Origin: JBCBDX01 sp038529265
GTDB taxonomy: Bacteria; Pseudomonadota; Alphaproteobacteria; Rhizobiales; Rhizobiaceae
NCBI GenBank assembly: GCA_038529265.1
Contig: JBCBDX010000003.1
Location: forward strand, 1-64,000
Reading direction: 5' to 3'
DNA length: 64,000 bases
Each line of letters starts with the position of its first letter. Position 1 is the first letter of the stretch. The notes under the pieces are model-generated. The model did not search any database. It saw nothing but the letters and a program-made list of their open reading frames with translations, and had not been told where the DNA came from. This document shows, piece after piece, positions 46,525 through 55,834 of this stretch. The position numbers were made by a program, and so were the translations under genes.

Positions 46525-47204
46525 CAGATTGCCTCTCGAAGTTTTACCAGTCCCACTTTTTGGTTCCCGTTCTCATCGAAATTGCTTGGTGCCAGCCAAG
46601 CCTCAAATGCTTTTTTGACTCTTGGCCATTCATTGTCCAACATGGAATACCACGCTGTGTCGCGGTTGCCATAGGTCATGACTTGGTGCTGACGAAAGAC
46701 GCCTTCAAATGTGAAGCCAAGTCGTCGAGCCGCCTTGTGCGACGCTTCGTTTGTATTGTTCAACTTCCACTCGTACCGTCGATAACCCAAATCGTCGAAG
46801 ACATGGCGCGCCAAAAGATAGTGCGCTTCGGTGGCGGCGGGGCTGTTGCGCAATCCCTCGCCATAGGCAACGGCGCCAACTTCGACACGGCCATGTTCTT
46901 GTATTATGGACATATAGCTTGCCATGCCAATTGCATTGCCATTGTCCTTGTCTGTGAAGACACAGGTGATGAAAGCGCCCGACTGGTTGAAGCCATCGAT
47001 CGTCGCAGACAAATCTTCCCACCTTTCCATGGACGGCCAGCCAAAGTGGTAGAGCAGCTCGTTCGTTTTTGCCTGACCAAATGAGTGCCAAAGTGAGGGG
47101 CCGTGAAGGGCCGAGTTCCATGGCACAATCGCAACATACTTGCCGCTTATTTCCGGTGCATCTGGTCTTTGCGGCGGTGTCCAATTCAGCGGGTCACGGA
47201 TCAT
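46524..47204 (-). CDS. GNAT family N-acetyltransferase (RimJ/RimL type)
   Basis: 226 residues. Acetyl-CoA-binding and fold motifs are VGAVAYGEGLRNSPAATEA, YRRYEWKLNNTNEASHKAARRLGFTFEG and the QHQVMTYGNRDTAWYSM tail typical of RimL-like acetyltransferases. Substrate unknown (small molecule or ribosomal protein). First of a three-gene minus-strand group; divergent from an aminotransferase gene (72 nt). Confidence 0.88.
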   Translation of the reverse strand: MIRDPLNWTPPQRPDAPEISGKYVAIVPWNSALHGPSLWHSFGQAKTNELLYHFGWPSMERWEDLSATIDGFNQSGAFITCVFTDKDNGNAIGMASYMSIIQEHGRVEVGAVAYGEGLRNSPAATEAHYLLARHVFDDLGYRRYEWKLNNTNEASHKAARRLGFTFEGVFRQHQVMTYGNRDTAWYSMLDNEWPRVKKAFEAWLAPSNFDENGNQKVGLVKLREAI

Positions 47205-47276
47205 TTTTGCGCTCGTTGACGATTGTTGGGTCGATTGCCCATAAAGGTGGCCAATTCAAATTGCCATGGGTGCCAA

Positions 47277-48449
47277 ATGAAAACTGTCCCGTTCTTTGAC
47301 CGTATTGGTGAGGAAAACGCCTTTGCTGTTCTGGCGCGGGCCACCGCACTGGCTGCGCAGGGTAAGGACATCATCAATCTAGGTATCGGTCAGCCTGATT
47401 TTCCGACACCACCGCATATCGTCGAAGCGGGGATCAAGGCGCTCCGAGACGGACATCATGGATACACACCGGCCAATGGCACACTTGCTTGTCGTGAAGC
47501 TGTTGTAAGGCGGACCCTGAGTTTGACAGGTGTCGAAGTATCGCCGGAAAGTGTCATGATTACACCGGGTGGCAAGCCGGCCATGTTCGCTGCCATCATG
47601 ATGTTTGGCGAACCGGACGCTGAGATCATGTATCCTGATCCGGGGTTTCCAATTTATCGCTCAATGATTGAAGCAACGGGTGCGACACCGGTTCCGATAC
47701 CGATGAGAGAAGAAAACGGTTTTGCCTTCTCAGCACAGGAAGCGCTTTTACTGATCAATGAAAATACTCGTCTTATCATTATCAATTCACCGGCCAATCC
47801 TACGGGCGGTATAACCCCAAAAAGCGAGTTGGATTTATTTGTTGCTGGTTTGGAGGCTTGGCCGTCGGTAGCCATCCTGTCTGACGAAATCTATGATGTT
47901 ATGACTTATGGTGATGACAGCCACACGTCGCTTCTCACTTACCCGTCCATTTTAGATCGACTGGTTATCCTTAATGGATGGTCGAAAACGTGGGCGATGA
48001 CTGGTTGGCGCATGGGCTGGTCAATCTGGCCAAATGGATTAATCGAAAATGTCCGCAAGTTGGCTGTCAATTGTTGGTCATGCGTTAATGCCTCGGCTCA
48101 GTTCGCAGGGATTGCCGCCATTGACGGTCCGCAGGACGATGTTGAGGCAATGATGCGTGCCTTTGATGCCCGTCGCTTGTTTGTCGATCAGCGTCTGGGA
48201 AAAGTCGACGGCTTATCTTCCATCCTGCCGGCGGGTGCGTTCTACACTTTTGTCAATGTCAGCGAGACCGATTGGAAAGCAAAAGACCTTGCGTCTGCGC
48301 TGCTCGAGGAAGTCGGCGTTGCCATGATAGGTGGCCCGGACTTCGGTGTGTTGGGTGAAGGCTATGTGCGGCTGTCTTATGCCAATTCGCTCGAAAATAT
48401 TGAGCATGCATGCGACAGGATTGAAACGTTCTTAAATGGTGGTGCCTGA
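47277..48449 (+). CDS. Class-I/II aminotransferase (aspartate type)
   Basis: 390 residues from ATG 47277. Type-I motifs are NLGIGQPDFPTPPHIVEAG, NSPANPTGG, SDEIYDVMTYG and the Schiff-base Lys in NGWSKTWAMTGWRMGW near residue 239. It would transfer the amino group of aspartate, alanine or an aromatic acid. GGTGCC-type weak ribosome site. Transcribed away from the GNAT operon. Confidence 0.9.
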   Translation: MKTVPFFDRIGEENAFAVLARATALAAQGKDIINLGIGQPDFPTPPHIVEAGIKALRDGHHGYTPANGTLACREAVVRRTLSLTGVEVSPESVMITPGGKPAMFAAIMMFGEPDAEIMYPDPGFPIYRSMIEATGATPVPIPMREENGFAFSAQEALLLINENTRLIIINSPANPTGGITPKSELDLFVAGLEAWPSVAILSDEIYDVMTYGDDSHTSLLTYPSILDRLVILNGWSKTWAMTGWRMGWSIWPNGLIENVRKLAVNCWSCVNASAQFAGIAAIDGPQDDVEAMMRAFDARRLFVDQRLGKVDGLSSILPAGAFYTFVNVSETDWKAKDLASALLEEVGVAMIGGPDFGVLGEGYVRLSYANSLENIEHACDRIETFLNGGA

Positions 48450-48549
48450 CAAGCATCGGGCGATCATCCAATAAGCGGACAATCGCCCAACAGGTGCCAA
48501 AACGGTGGGAGGGCCCATTTCGGCTGGTGTTCCATTGTGACGCAAAAGT

Positions 48550-48576
48550 GTTAACCGGCAGTTAACGTAGGTTAAA
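48550..48576 (+). promoter_or_regulatory. Three helically phased GTTAA repeats
   Basis: GTTAAC at 48550, GTTAAC at 48561 and GTTAAA at 48571 lie 11 and 10 bases apart, one DNA turn each, about 150-180 nt before a TAXI receptor gene. This spacing suggests cooperative binding of one regulator on one face of the helix. Confidence 0.45.
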
Positions 48577-48584
48577 GATCACTT

Positions 48585-48702
48585 ACTGGCGAGAATCCGC
48601 CAGTTCTTCCACTGCGACTGCTCGTACGCTTTACGAGCCAATATCTTCGCTCTAACTGATCACCAGTCCAAGCGTTTTTGGATGTTGGAGCTGGGAGGCT
48701 CC
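48585..48702 (+). promoter_or_regulatory. Structured leader of the second TAXI operon
   Basis: Three successive stem-loops: ACTGGCG/CGCCAGT (48585-48604), GCTCGTA/TACGAGC (48620-48638) and GGAGC/GCTCC (48687-48702), the last ending 14 nt before the GGGAGG ribosome site. Could be a structured 5' untranslated region. No known riboswitch class recognised. Confidence 0.4.
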
Positions 48703-48727
48703 TATCAAGTTTTCAGGGAGGAAACAC

Positions 48728-49714
48728 ATGAAACTTTCACTTCTCGTCTCATCTGCAGTCGCAGTCGTTATGTCTGCCTCGGCCGCAGTTGCCATGGATG
48801 TTGATAAAACCGGTTGGCCGGAGTCATTTACGGTTGGCACTGCTTCACAAGGTGGCACTTATTTCACATATGGCTCAGGCTGGGCTGGTATCGTGTCAGA
48901 AGATCTGGGCGTGCCTGGCGCTGGCGAAGTTACTGGTGGCCCAATGCAAAATATGGCGTTGGTTCATACTGGCGAAGCAGCATTTGGCATGACGACAATG
49001 GGCCCTGCCAAGGAATCGCTGGAAGGCACCAACCCAATTGCACCCGGTCTGCAAATGACAAATGCCTGCGCGATGTTCCCCATGTACCAGACACCGTTCA
49101 ACGTAACGGCGTTGACGTCGTCAGGGATCACATCGGTATCAGATATCCCAGATGGTGCGAAGATCGGCTTTGGCCCTGCGGGTTCAACCTCGGACACCTA
49201 CTTCCCGTCAATGCTTGAGACGCTTGGTGTCAACTTTGAACGTCGCAATGGTTCCTGGAATGACCTTGCTTCGCAATTGCAGGATGGTCTGCTTGATGCC
49301 GTTGCGTTCGCTGCTGGTGTGCCAACGCCTGCTGTTTCACAGCTTGAAGTACAAACCGAAGTGAATTTTGTTGAGTTCACTGAAGAAGAGCAGGCAGCAA
49401 TTGCTGGTTCCTTCCCGGTTGCCAACTTTGTCGTTGCCGAAGGTACATACTCCACGCAGCCGGGCGATCTTCGCTCAGTTTCCATGTGGAACTTTGCCAT
49501 TGCAAATTGCGACTTGCCAGCGAGCTTCGTCTATGAAGCAACCAAAGCGGTCATGAGCGACAATGAGCGCATGCTCGGCGTCCACAAGGCTGCGCGTACA
49601 ACGGTGCCGGAGAATTGGGACAAAAACAGTGTTCTGATGTGGCACCCAGGCGCAGCGCAGTGGTTCAACGAGAACGGTGCGTCGATCGCTGCTGATAAAA
49701 TCTACGGCGGCTAA
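48728..49714 (+). CDS. TAXI family TRAP transporter solute receptor (second system)
   Basis: 328 residues. Signal peptide cut near AAVAMDVD (about residue 22). TVGTASQGGTYFTYGSGWAGIVSEDLG and IGFGPAGSTSDTYFPSMLETLGV are TAXI marks. GGGAGGAAAC lies before ATG. It should feed the fused permease that follows at 49843. It is clearly different from the receptor at 17023-17988 in the ligand region, so a different substrate is likely. Confidence 0.92.
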   Translation: MKLSLLVSSAVAVVMSASAAVAMDVDKTGWPESFTVGTASQGGTYFTYGSGWAGIVSEDLGVPGAGEVTGGPMQNMALVHTGEAAFGMTTMGPAKESLEGTNPIAPGLQMTNACAMFPMYQTPFNVTALTSSGITSVSDIPDGAKIGFGPAGSTSDTYFPSMLETLGVNFERRNGSWNDLASQLQDGLLDAVAFAAGVPTPAVSQLEVQTEVNFVEFTEEEQAAIAGSFPVANFVVAEGTYSTQPGDLRSVSMWNFAIANCDLPASFVYEATKAVMSDNERMLGVHKAARTTVPENWDKNSVLMWHPGAAQWFNENGASIAADKIYGG

Positions 49715-49743
49715 TCCGTTATTGATCGATAATTAGACCTGGT

Positions 49744-49765
49744 CTGCCCGGAGCCCTCCGGGCAG
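49744..49765 (+). other. Intercistronic hairpin between second TAXI receptor and permease
   Basis: CTGCCCGGA and TCCGGGCAG form a perfect 9-bp stem with a 4-nt loop, 30 nt after the receptor stop. No T-run. Same position as the 13-bp hairpin in the first TAXI operon; likely raises receptor over permease. Confidence 0.6.
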
Positions 49766-49842
49766 TACCCACGCGCATTACTGCGCTAATGCGGCCCTTT
49801 GAGCCGCCCCTTATTCATTATTCATTGATCGGAATGAGTGCC

Positions 49843-52086
49843 ATGAGCGAGAAGACAGCAACCCAAGACGAAATTGTGGAACCCGTTCTGGCCGAGGGGG
49901 TTGACGATGATCCTGTAGAAACAAATCGCCGTGTATTCACCGGTCAAAAGGCGATGCTGGTTGCTGCTATTTCGGCTGTCTATGCTGCTTTTCACATGCT
50001 TGCGCTTAATGGTGTGTCGATATCAGCGTGGACAGGTATCACCATCCCGCTGCTTCCCACATTTCCAATGGAAACCTGGAACTTCAGGATCATTCATATT
50101 GCGGGCGCACTGGCGTTGGGCTTTGTCCTGTTTTCCGGAACTGGCTTTGCATCCGATGAGAAACCATCAACGCGCATCTGGAACTATGCTGGCTGGCTAG
50201 CTATCGCCGCCGCACTGTTTTCGCTGGCCATGGCCGTTTCGTTTTCGCTGGAAATTTCTGGCGGGCGGATGTGGAATGGCATCGATCCTCAGATCAAATA
50301 CAATGAAACCTGGCTGTTTGGCGCGCCCTTGTTGGTAGCGACAGTCGGCGGGATCATTCTATCCTGGTTGAACCGACAACCGAATGGCACGGTCAATATT
50401 CCCGATATTGCGTTGGTGGTTGCCGGGTTTGCCGTTGCCGCTTATCTCGTCACGATCTTCGGCACGCAAATGCGCAATGCAACGGGTACTCCCTTTGCGC
50501 CAATCGGCATGTCGATAGCAGCTGTGGCCGGTACATTGCTGATCCTCGAGATGACCCGCCGTGTTGCCGGTCTCGCGCTTGTTATCATCGCGGGTATTTT
50601 TCTGTGCTACACATTTGTCGGACAGCATTTGCCGGGCGTGCTTAATTCACCTGCGATCACGTGGCAGCGTTTCTTCAGCCAAGTCTACACAGATGCAGGC
50701 ATACTGGGGCCGACGACCGCCGTGTCGTCGACGTACATCATTCTTTTCATCATTTTCGCCGGTTTTCTGCAGGCCTCCAAAGTGGGTGATTATTTCGTCA
50801 ACTTTGCCTTTGCAGCTGCGGGCCGCGCACGCGGCGGTCCGGCAAAGGTAGCCATTTTTGCTTCCGGCTTGATGGGTATGATCAACGGCACCTCCGCTGG
50901 TAACGTGGTAGCGACAGGTTCGCTTACAATACCACTGATGAAACGGGTTGGTTACTCCAAGCAGGTGTCCGGTGCTGTTGAAGCAGCTGCATCCACCGGT
51001 GGACAAATCATGCCACCGATCATGGGCGCGGGTGCCTTTATCATGGCTGAAGTAACGGGAATTCCGTACACGGAAATTGCAATCGCTGCGATTCTTCCTG
51101 CAATCCTCTACTATGTGTCGGTCTACTTCATGGTGGACTTTGAGGCTGCAAAACTCGGCATGCGCGGCATGAAGTCTGAAGAGCTGCCCAAATTCTCCGA
51201 GATGGTGAAACAGGTCTACCTTTTTATTCCGATCATCATTCTAATTGTCGCGCTATTTATGGGTTACTCGGTCATACGTGCCGGAACGCTGGCAACCGTC
51301 GCTGCAGCAGTTGTTTCTTGGCTAACACCGCATGCCATGGGTATTCGGGCAATCGGAAAAGCATTTGAGCTTTCCGGACTGATGTCGATCCAGATTATTG
51401 CGGTTTGCGCTTGTGCGGGCATCATTGTTGGCGTGATCTCGTTGACTGGCGTCGGTGCACGCTTTTCCAACCTGTTGCTCGATATTGCCGAGGCTTCACA
51501 ACTGCTCGCCATGTTCTTTGCTATGTGCATCGCCATTTTGCTGGGTATGGGTATGCCAACCACTGCCGCTTACGCAGTCGCAGCTTCGGTTGTCGCGCCT
51601 GGACTTGTAGATCTTGGCGTACCGCTTCTGACAGCGCATTTCTTCGTTTTCTACTTTGCTGTCGTATCGGCGATCACACCACCAGTTGCGCTCGCGAGTT
51701 ACGCCGCCGCTGGAATATCGGGCGCCAATCCGATGGAAACCTCGATAGCTTCTTTCAAGATAGGCATTTCGGCTTTCATCGTGCCGTTCATGTTTTTCTA
51801 TAATTCGGCCATCCTTATGGATGGAACGTGGACTGAGATTATCCGCGCTTCGATTACAGCAATCGCTGGCGTGTTCCTGTTGTCGGCTGGAGTACAAGGC
51901 TGGTTCGTTGGCAAGCGTGTTGTTTGGTTCATGCGACTGGTTCTCATAGCCGCCGCATTGCTTCTCATCGAGGGTGGTTGGATTAGCGATTTGATGGGCA
52001 TTGGTGCAGCCGTTTTGACGGTGTTTGTCCAACGCGTCGTCAAACCGGACAGCGGTGTGATGGCACCGGTGCGTGGTGCTGACTAG
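49843..52086 (+). CDS. TRAP transporter fused permease (second TAXI system)
   Basis: 747 residues from ATG 49843; ATG 49834 and 49789 are also in frame. DctQ-like helices come first, then the DctM part with GTSAGNVVATGSLTIPLMKR, AASTGGQIMPPIMGAGAFIM, GMGMPTTAAYAVAAS and SAITPPVALASYAAAG. Unlike the 869-residue permease at 14318, it has no DUF3394 domain. A charged, acidic N-terminal tail of about 40 residues precedes the first helix. Confidence 0.92.
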   Translation: MSEKTATQDEIVEPVLAEGVDDDPVETNRRVFTGQKAMLVAAISAVYAAFHMLALNGVSISAWTGITIPLLPTFPMETWNFRIIHIAGALALGFVLFSGTGFASDEKPSTRIWNYAGWLAIAAALFSLAMAVSFSLEISGGRMWNGIDPQIKYNETWLFGAPLLVATVGGIILSWLNRQPNGTVNIPDIALVVAGFAVAAYLVTIFGTQMRNATGTPFAPIGMSIAAVAGTLLILEMTRRVAGLALVIIAGIFLCYTFVGQHLPGVLNSPAITWQRFFSQVYTDAGILGPTTAVSSTYIILFIIFAGFLQASKVGDYFVNFAFAAAGRARGGPAKVAIFASGLMGMINGTSAGNVVATGSLTIPLMKRVGYSKQVSGAVEAAASTGGQIMPPIMGAGAFIMAEVTGIPYTEIAIAAILPAILYYVSVYFMVDFEAAKLGMRGMKSEELPKFSEMVKQVYLFIPIIILIVALFMGYSVIRAGTLATVAAAVVSWLTPHAMGIRAIGKAFELSGLMSIQIIAVCACAGIIVGVISLTGVGARFSNLLLDIAEASQLLAMFFAMCIAILLGMGMPTTAAYAVAASVVAPGLVDLGVPLLTAHFFVFYFAVVSAITPPVALASYAAAGISGANPMETSIASFKIGISAFIVPFMFFYNSAILMDGTWTEIIRASITAIAGVFLLSAGVQGWFVGKRVVWFMRLVLIAAALLLIEGGWISDLMGIGAAVLTVFVQRVVKPDSGVMAPVRGAD

Positions 52087-52148
52087 GCTGTTCAATTCAA
52101 GGCGCGCGTTAAGAGGTACGTACTTGTAGGTATGATCGGCTGCCCGAC

Positions 52149-52763
52149 TTAGTCACGTTCGACGACAGCGTAGATGGGGATGCGTGTCAGGATTCTCAGC
52201 ATCTGATTTTGATCGAGATAGTCGAACTCACTTCGGGCTATCCATTTTTCGATCGAAGCCTTCTCGTTGAACGAGATTTTGTATTCATGCATCAAATCTG
52301 CGAACTTTTCGTAACGAGCCATGATTTCTTTTTTCAACGGCGAGATGCTGAAAAAGTCATATGCGAACTTTGCTAGTACACAGTAGGCCAAAAGGACGAT
52401 CGCTGAAAAAACCGGATTGCCGGTGTAAGAATAGGTAAAAAACGAGATTATGAAGAACGATACGAAGTAGATCGCTAGCATGCCGATTATTGATAGTCGG
52501 ATGCGTTTTGACCCAAAGTCTCGATCCAACTGTCGGATCTCTTTCTGAATATTGTTGATAATCAACTGGCTCTCGACAGGAAAATCCGTGTCGATACTCT
52601 GGATATGGTCGAGGATGTTGTCGCGAAATTTGTCGGTGTCCTCCCTCAGTCTGGCGATAGACTTTTTGGAGTTCACCATGGAGCGTCTATGATAGACTTC
52701 CGAGATCACTACGCTGCTGACCGATGCGATTAGTCCGGTCAGAATCAGATCAAGATATTCCAT
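52149..52763 (-). CDS. Hypothetical membrane protein
   Basis: 204 residues. One N-terminal helix (LILTGLIASVSSVVISEVY), a cytoplasmic predicted coiled region (about 25-90, rich in Arg/Asp/Lys/Ile), two close helices (IGMLAIYFVSFFIISFFTY and AIVLLAYCVLAKFAYDFF) and a soluble tail of about 75 residues. AT-richer than its neighbours. No family recognised. Stands alone between the TAXI operon and a short unknown gene. Confidence 0.65.
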   Translation of the reverse strand: MEYLDLILTGLIASVSSVVISEVYHRRSMVNSKKSIARLREDTDKFRDNILDHIQSIDTDFPVESQLIINNIQKEIRQLDRDFGSKRIRLSIIGMLAIYFVSFFIISFFTYSYTGNPVFSAIVLLAYCVLAKFAYDFFSISPLKKEIMARYEKFADLMHEYKISFNEKASIEKWIARSEFDYLDQNQMLRILTRIPIYAVVERD

Positions 52764-52886
52764 GCGGCACCTGTATCGACAGGAACCATTTCACCTCCGA
52801 TCTTTGTTCTTTCTATGTCGTTATACGACGGGACCGGTGCAGCTCAATGCGAGGCAGTTTAAAGCTGTCAGCAGGTGCGAAGGTGT

Positions 52887-53114
52887 TCAATCTTTTACCC
52901 AGAAGTCTGCACCCCACGAAGTGTAGGCAACTTCAAAGTTGGCCCAGTGTTTCAGGCATTGATTGAGAAACGCATGCTGCTTGTTTGGTCCCAGTTGCCA
53001 GCCATGCTTCTCCGCAACCTTCGAAACGCGATCACCGTCAAAGTCAATTGAAATCGAGCGCCCGCTTTCGACCAGTTGGAAAAGCTCATGGTAAGTATGG
53101 ATCATCCTTTTCAT
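52887..53114 (-). CDS. Small hypothetical protein
   Basis: 75 residues from ATG 53114 (a TTG at 53126 is in frame). Soluble, with IDFDGDRVSKVAEKHGWQLGPNKQHAFLNQCLKHW read around residues 24-58 and an aromatic end (SWGADFWVKD). No family recognised and no strong ribosome site; kept because the frame is closed, well spaced and lies 22 nt before the DUF533 gene stop on the same strand. Confidence 0.5.
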   Translation of the reverse strand: MKRMIHTYHELFQLVESGRSISIDFDGDRVSKVAEKHGWQLGPNKQHAFLNQCLKHWANFEVAYTSWGADFWVKD

Positions 53115-53136
53115 GACTTGTCTCAACCGACCCTAG

Positions 53137-53844
53137 CTAAGCATTTGCGGTGGCGCCGGCGATTGTTGCTTCGATGTGGTCGATCAATCCGTCTTCCAAA
53201 CCCAAGCGCCCTGCGAGCATGTCCAGATACCCGCGCTCAGCCCGCGTGTTCGGCTCAATTGCCAAGCGCGAAGCCGTGTACAGCTCAACCCGCTGGGCCT
53301 CTGTTTGCGCAGCGTTGGCCAACTGATCCATGTCAACGGGCTTTGCCAGTTCCGCGCGGATAAACGCTTGTGCATCATCTTCCAAACCAGCCATTGCCAA
53401 GCGGTCAGCAATGCGTGCACGTTCGTCATCATCAATATGACCATCGGCGCGCGCCGCTGCGATCATGGCTTTGATTAGAATTGAAGCAAATTCGTCCGCA
53501 CCTTGCGGTGCTGCGTCAATTTCAAAATCAGAGCCCGTGGGAGGCGGCAGTACCTCTTGGGCTGCTGAGCTGTCACCAGTGGGTGCGTTTTTGCCGTCTT
53601 TGTAGTTTTGATAGGCGGTGTACGCCAACCCAGCGACAGCTGCTGCTCCGCCAAGTTTGAGTGCCGATCCCGTCAGTTCACGTCCAATTCCGGTACCCAG
53701 CAATGCTGCAGCAATTGCGCCGGTCGCAAGCGGGTTATCCTTTGCTAACTGGACTGCCTGTCCACCTTTCTCACGTACCGAACCGCCTGTGCCGGGCACC
53801 TGTTGGTTCAGAAAATCATTGAGAAGCTTTTTGGCGTCAAACAT
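53137..53844 (-). CDS. DUF533 (YebE/TerB-like) protein
   Basis: 235 residues with the YebE pattern: MFDAKKLLNDFLNQQ, a Gly/Ala-rich hydrophobic stretch (LATGAIAAALLGTGIGRE, ALKLGGAAAVAGLAYTAYQNY), then a TerB-like helical domain (LIKAMIAAARADGHIDDDERARI near residue 125, and a closing ERGYLDMLAGRLGL). Function not established; YebE is envelope-stress linked in E. coli. AAAGGAGGT lies 10 nt before ATG. Confidence 0.9.
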   Translation of the reverse strand: MFDAKKLLNDFLNQQVPGTGGSVREKGGQAVQLAKDNPLATGAIAAALLGTGIGRELTGSALKLGGAAAVAGLAYTAYQNYKDGKNAPTGDSSAAQEVLPPPTGSDFEIDAAPQGADEFASILIKAMIAAARADGHIDDDERARIADRLAMAGLEDDAQAFIRAELAKPVDMDQLANAAQTEAQRVELYTASRLAIEPNTRAERGYLDMLAGRLGLEDGLIDHIEATIAGATANA

Positions 53845-53926
53845 GGGAACGAAACCTCCTTTTTGTTGGTCTGGAGGTGGGGATAGACTTAACTGGTTTC
53901 AATGCGCCTTGTTCGAATGCTCACCC

Positions 53927-53954
53927 AAAAACGGCACCAGAATCGGTGCCGTTT
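53927..53954 (-). terminator. Rho-independent terminator of the dctQM operon
   Basis: AAACGGCACC and GGTGCCGTTT pair over 10 bp with a 6-nt loop; on the minus strand five T follow (A at 53927-53931). It lies 15 nt past the dctM stop. Confidence 0.8.
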
Positions 53955-53968
53955 GCAGGTTTTTAGCT

Positions 53969-55834
53969 TTATTGGATCGGCGGGGGACCGCTTAATCCGC
54001 CAGGCGCTGGCAGGCCAGTACTACCATTTTCCCGGGTCTCTCCGTCGGTACCTGTCGGCGGTGGTTCATTGTTGAGGTTAAGGCCCGGCAATCCAAGTCC
54101 ACCTGGCGCAGGCAGACCAAGCCCGCCATTGCCGGCACCCGGTGCACCGTTAAGGTTTAGACCCGGCAGGCCCAACCCACCTGGATTGACCGGTGAGCCG
54201 TCCGCATTGCTGCCACCAAGATTGGGCAGCTCAATCGTGACATTGTCGAGATCGATTTCAGGTACTTCATCCCGGTAGTGCGTAACCAGCCGTGGATAGA
54301 AGATGACGATCATGATCGCAACAAACTGGATTGCTATATAGGGCAACACGCCCTTGTATATTTGTCCGGTCTTGATGCCTTCAATGCGTTCGCCAGTAAC
54401 CTCGTCATCCCAATCCTCCTTCGGCGAAATCGATCGCAAGTAGAATAGCGCAAAGCCAAATGGTGGTGTGAGGAAGGATGTTTGCAGGTTGATGCCGAGA
54501 ATGATCCCCAGCCATATCAGGTCGATGCCAAGCGTTTCAGCTGGTCCAACAAGGAGTGGCACGATGACGAAGGCAATCTCGAAGAAATCGAGGAAACAGC
54601 CCATGATGAATACGATGACTGTTACAACGACGAGGAAGCCTGTTTCACCACCCGGCAGAGACAGTAGTAGTTCCTCAACCCAAATCTTGCCGTTGATGCC
54701 ATAGAAGGTGAGGGCGAAGACCCGCGCGCCGATCAAGATGAACATCACAAATGACGTCAGTTTGGTGGTTGAGTCGAGTGCTTCTTTGAGGGTCTGAAGG
54801 TTCAGGCGTCCCTTAATGATGGCCAGAATGAGTGCACCGGTTGCACCCATCGCGCCACCTTCGGTCGGTGTGGCAATGCCAAGGAAGATGGTACCAAGAA
54901 CCAGGAAGATCAGCGCCAAGGGTGGGATCAGGACAATGATCACTTCTGTAGTCAGTCGTGAAATGACGCCCAAGCCCATCCATTTGTTGGCTAAAGCAAC
55001 TATCAGCGCGAACGCTGTTGCCGTCGTTGCCGCCGCTACGAAACGCCATTCATATGTCCAATCGGTCAGGGCATAGTTGAAAACCGCGTAGTGGATGCCA
55101 ATCGCCAGAGCGATCATCACAAACAGTGACAGAACACCACCACCCAAAGTCCGTGTTTCTGGTGGGAGGGCCGGAACTGATTTTGGCATCACGATGGTCA
55201 GGGCCAGAATATAAAGCGCATACAGTCCCATGATCATCAGCGCAGGGAAAACCGCACCAACATACATATCACCCACCGAGCGACCCAGCTGGTCAGACAT
55301 GACGATCAGGACAAGCGATGGCGGTACGATTTGCGCCAGTGTACCTGAGGCAGCAATTGTACCTGTTGCGACGGATCTGTCATAACCGTAGCGCATCATG
55401 ATGGGCAGGGAGATCAAGCCCATGGCAATCACCGATGCGGCGACAACGCCAGTTGTTGCGCCCAGTAGCGCACCCACCAGGATCACCGCAAAACCCAAGC
55501 CGCCGCGCAAGGGGCCGAAAAGCTGGCCTATTGTATCCAGCAGATCTTCTGCCATGCGTGAGCGCTCCAATATCAATCCCATAAAGGTGAAGAAGGGAAT
55601 CGCGAGCAACGTATCGTTTCGCATGATGTCGAACGTTCGACTGGAGTGCAGCCCTAAAAACGGCCAGGATAGTGTGATTTGGCCCGGTGCGAAAATTGAC
55701 AGCTCAACGCCGATCACGAAGAAAATCAGGCCACCAGCGGCCAGTGTAAATGCCACCGGATAGCCCAGCAACAGCATGGCCATCACGCAAACAAACATGA
55801 TGGGCGCTAGATTTTGCGCAAGGAACTCAATCAT
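53969..55834 (-). CDS. dctM: TRAP transporter large permease, mannitol/chloroaromatic-type (DctM) with repeat tail
   Basis: 621 residues, against about 430 for a classic DctM. Membrane motifs are GALLGATTGVVAASVIAMGLISLPIMM, ASGTLAQIVPPSLVLIV, GIATPTEGGAMGATGALIL and NLQTSFLTPPFGFALFYLRS. These fit the FcbT3/TakM subgroup. From about residue 505 the tail leaves the membrane and becomes Gly/Pro/Leu/Asn-rich, with GLGLPGLNLN present twice and GLPAPGG twice. Its start overlaps dctQ by 4 nt. No receptor gene is adjacent. Confidence 0.92.
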   Translation of the reverse strand: MIEFLAQNLAPIMFVCVMAMLLLGYPVAFTLAAGGLIFFVIGVELSIFAPGQITLSWPFLGLHSSRTFDIMRNDTLLAIPFFTFMGLILERSRMAEDLLDTIGQLFGPLRGGLGFAVILVGALLGATTGVVAASVIAMGLISLPIMMRYGYDRSVATGTIAASGTLAQIVPPSLVLIVMSDQLGRSVGDMYVGAVFPALMIMGLYALYILALTIVMPKSVPALPPETRTLGGGVLSLFVMIALAIGIHYAVFNYALTDWTYEWRFVAAATTATAFALIVALANKWMGLGVISRLTTEVIIVLIPPLALIFLVLGTIFLGIATPTEGGAMGATGALILAIIKGRLNLQTLKEALDSTTKLTSFVMFILIGARVFALTFYGINGKIWVEELLLSLPGGETGFLVVVTVIVFIMGCFLDFFEIAFVIVPLLVGPAETLGIDLIWLGIILGINLQTSFLTPPFGFALFYLRSISPKEDWDDEVTGERIEGIKTGQIYKGVLPYIAIQFVAIMIVIFYPRLVTHYRDEVPEIDLDNVTIELPNLGGSNADGSPVNPGGLGLPGLNLNGAPGAGNGGLGLPAPGGLGLPGLNLNNEPPPTGTDGETRENGSTGLPAPGGLSGPPPIQ

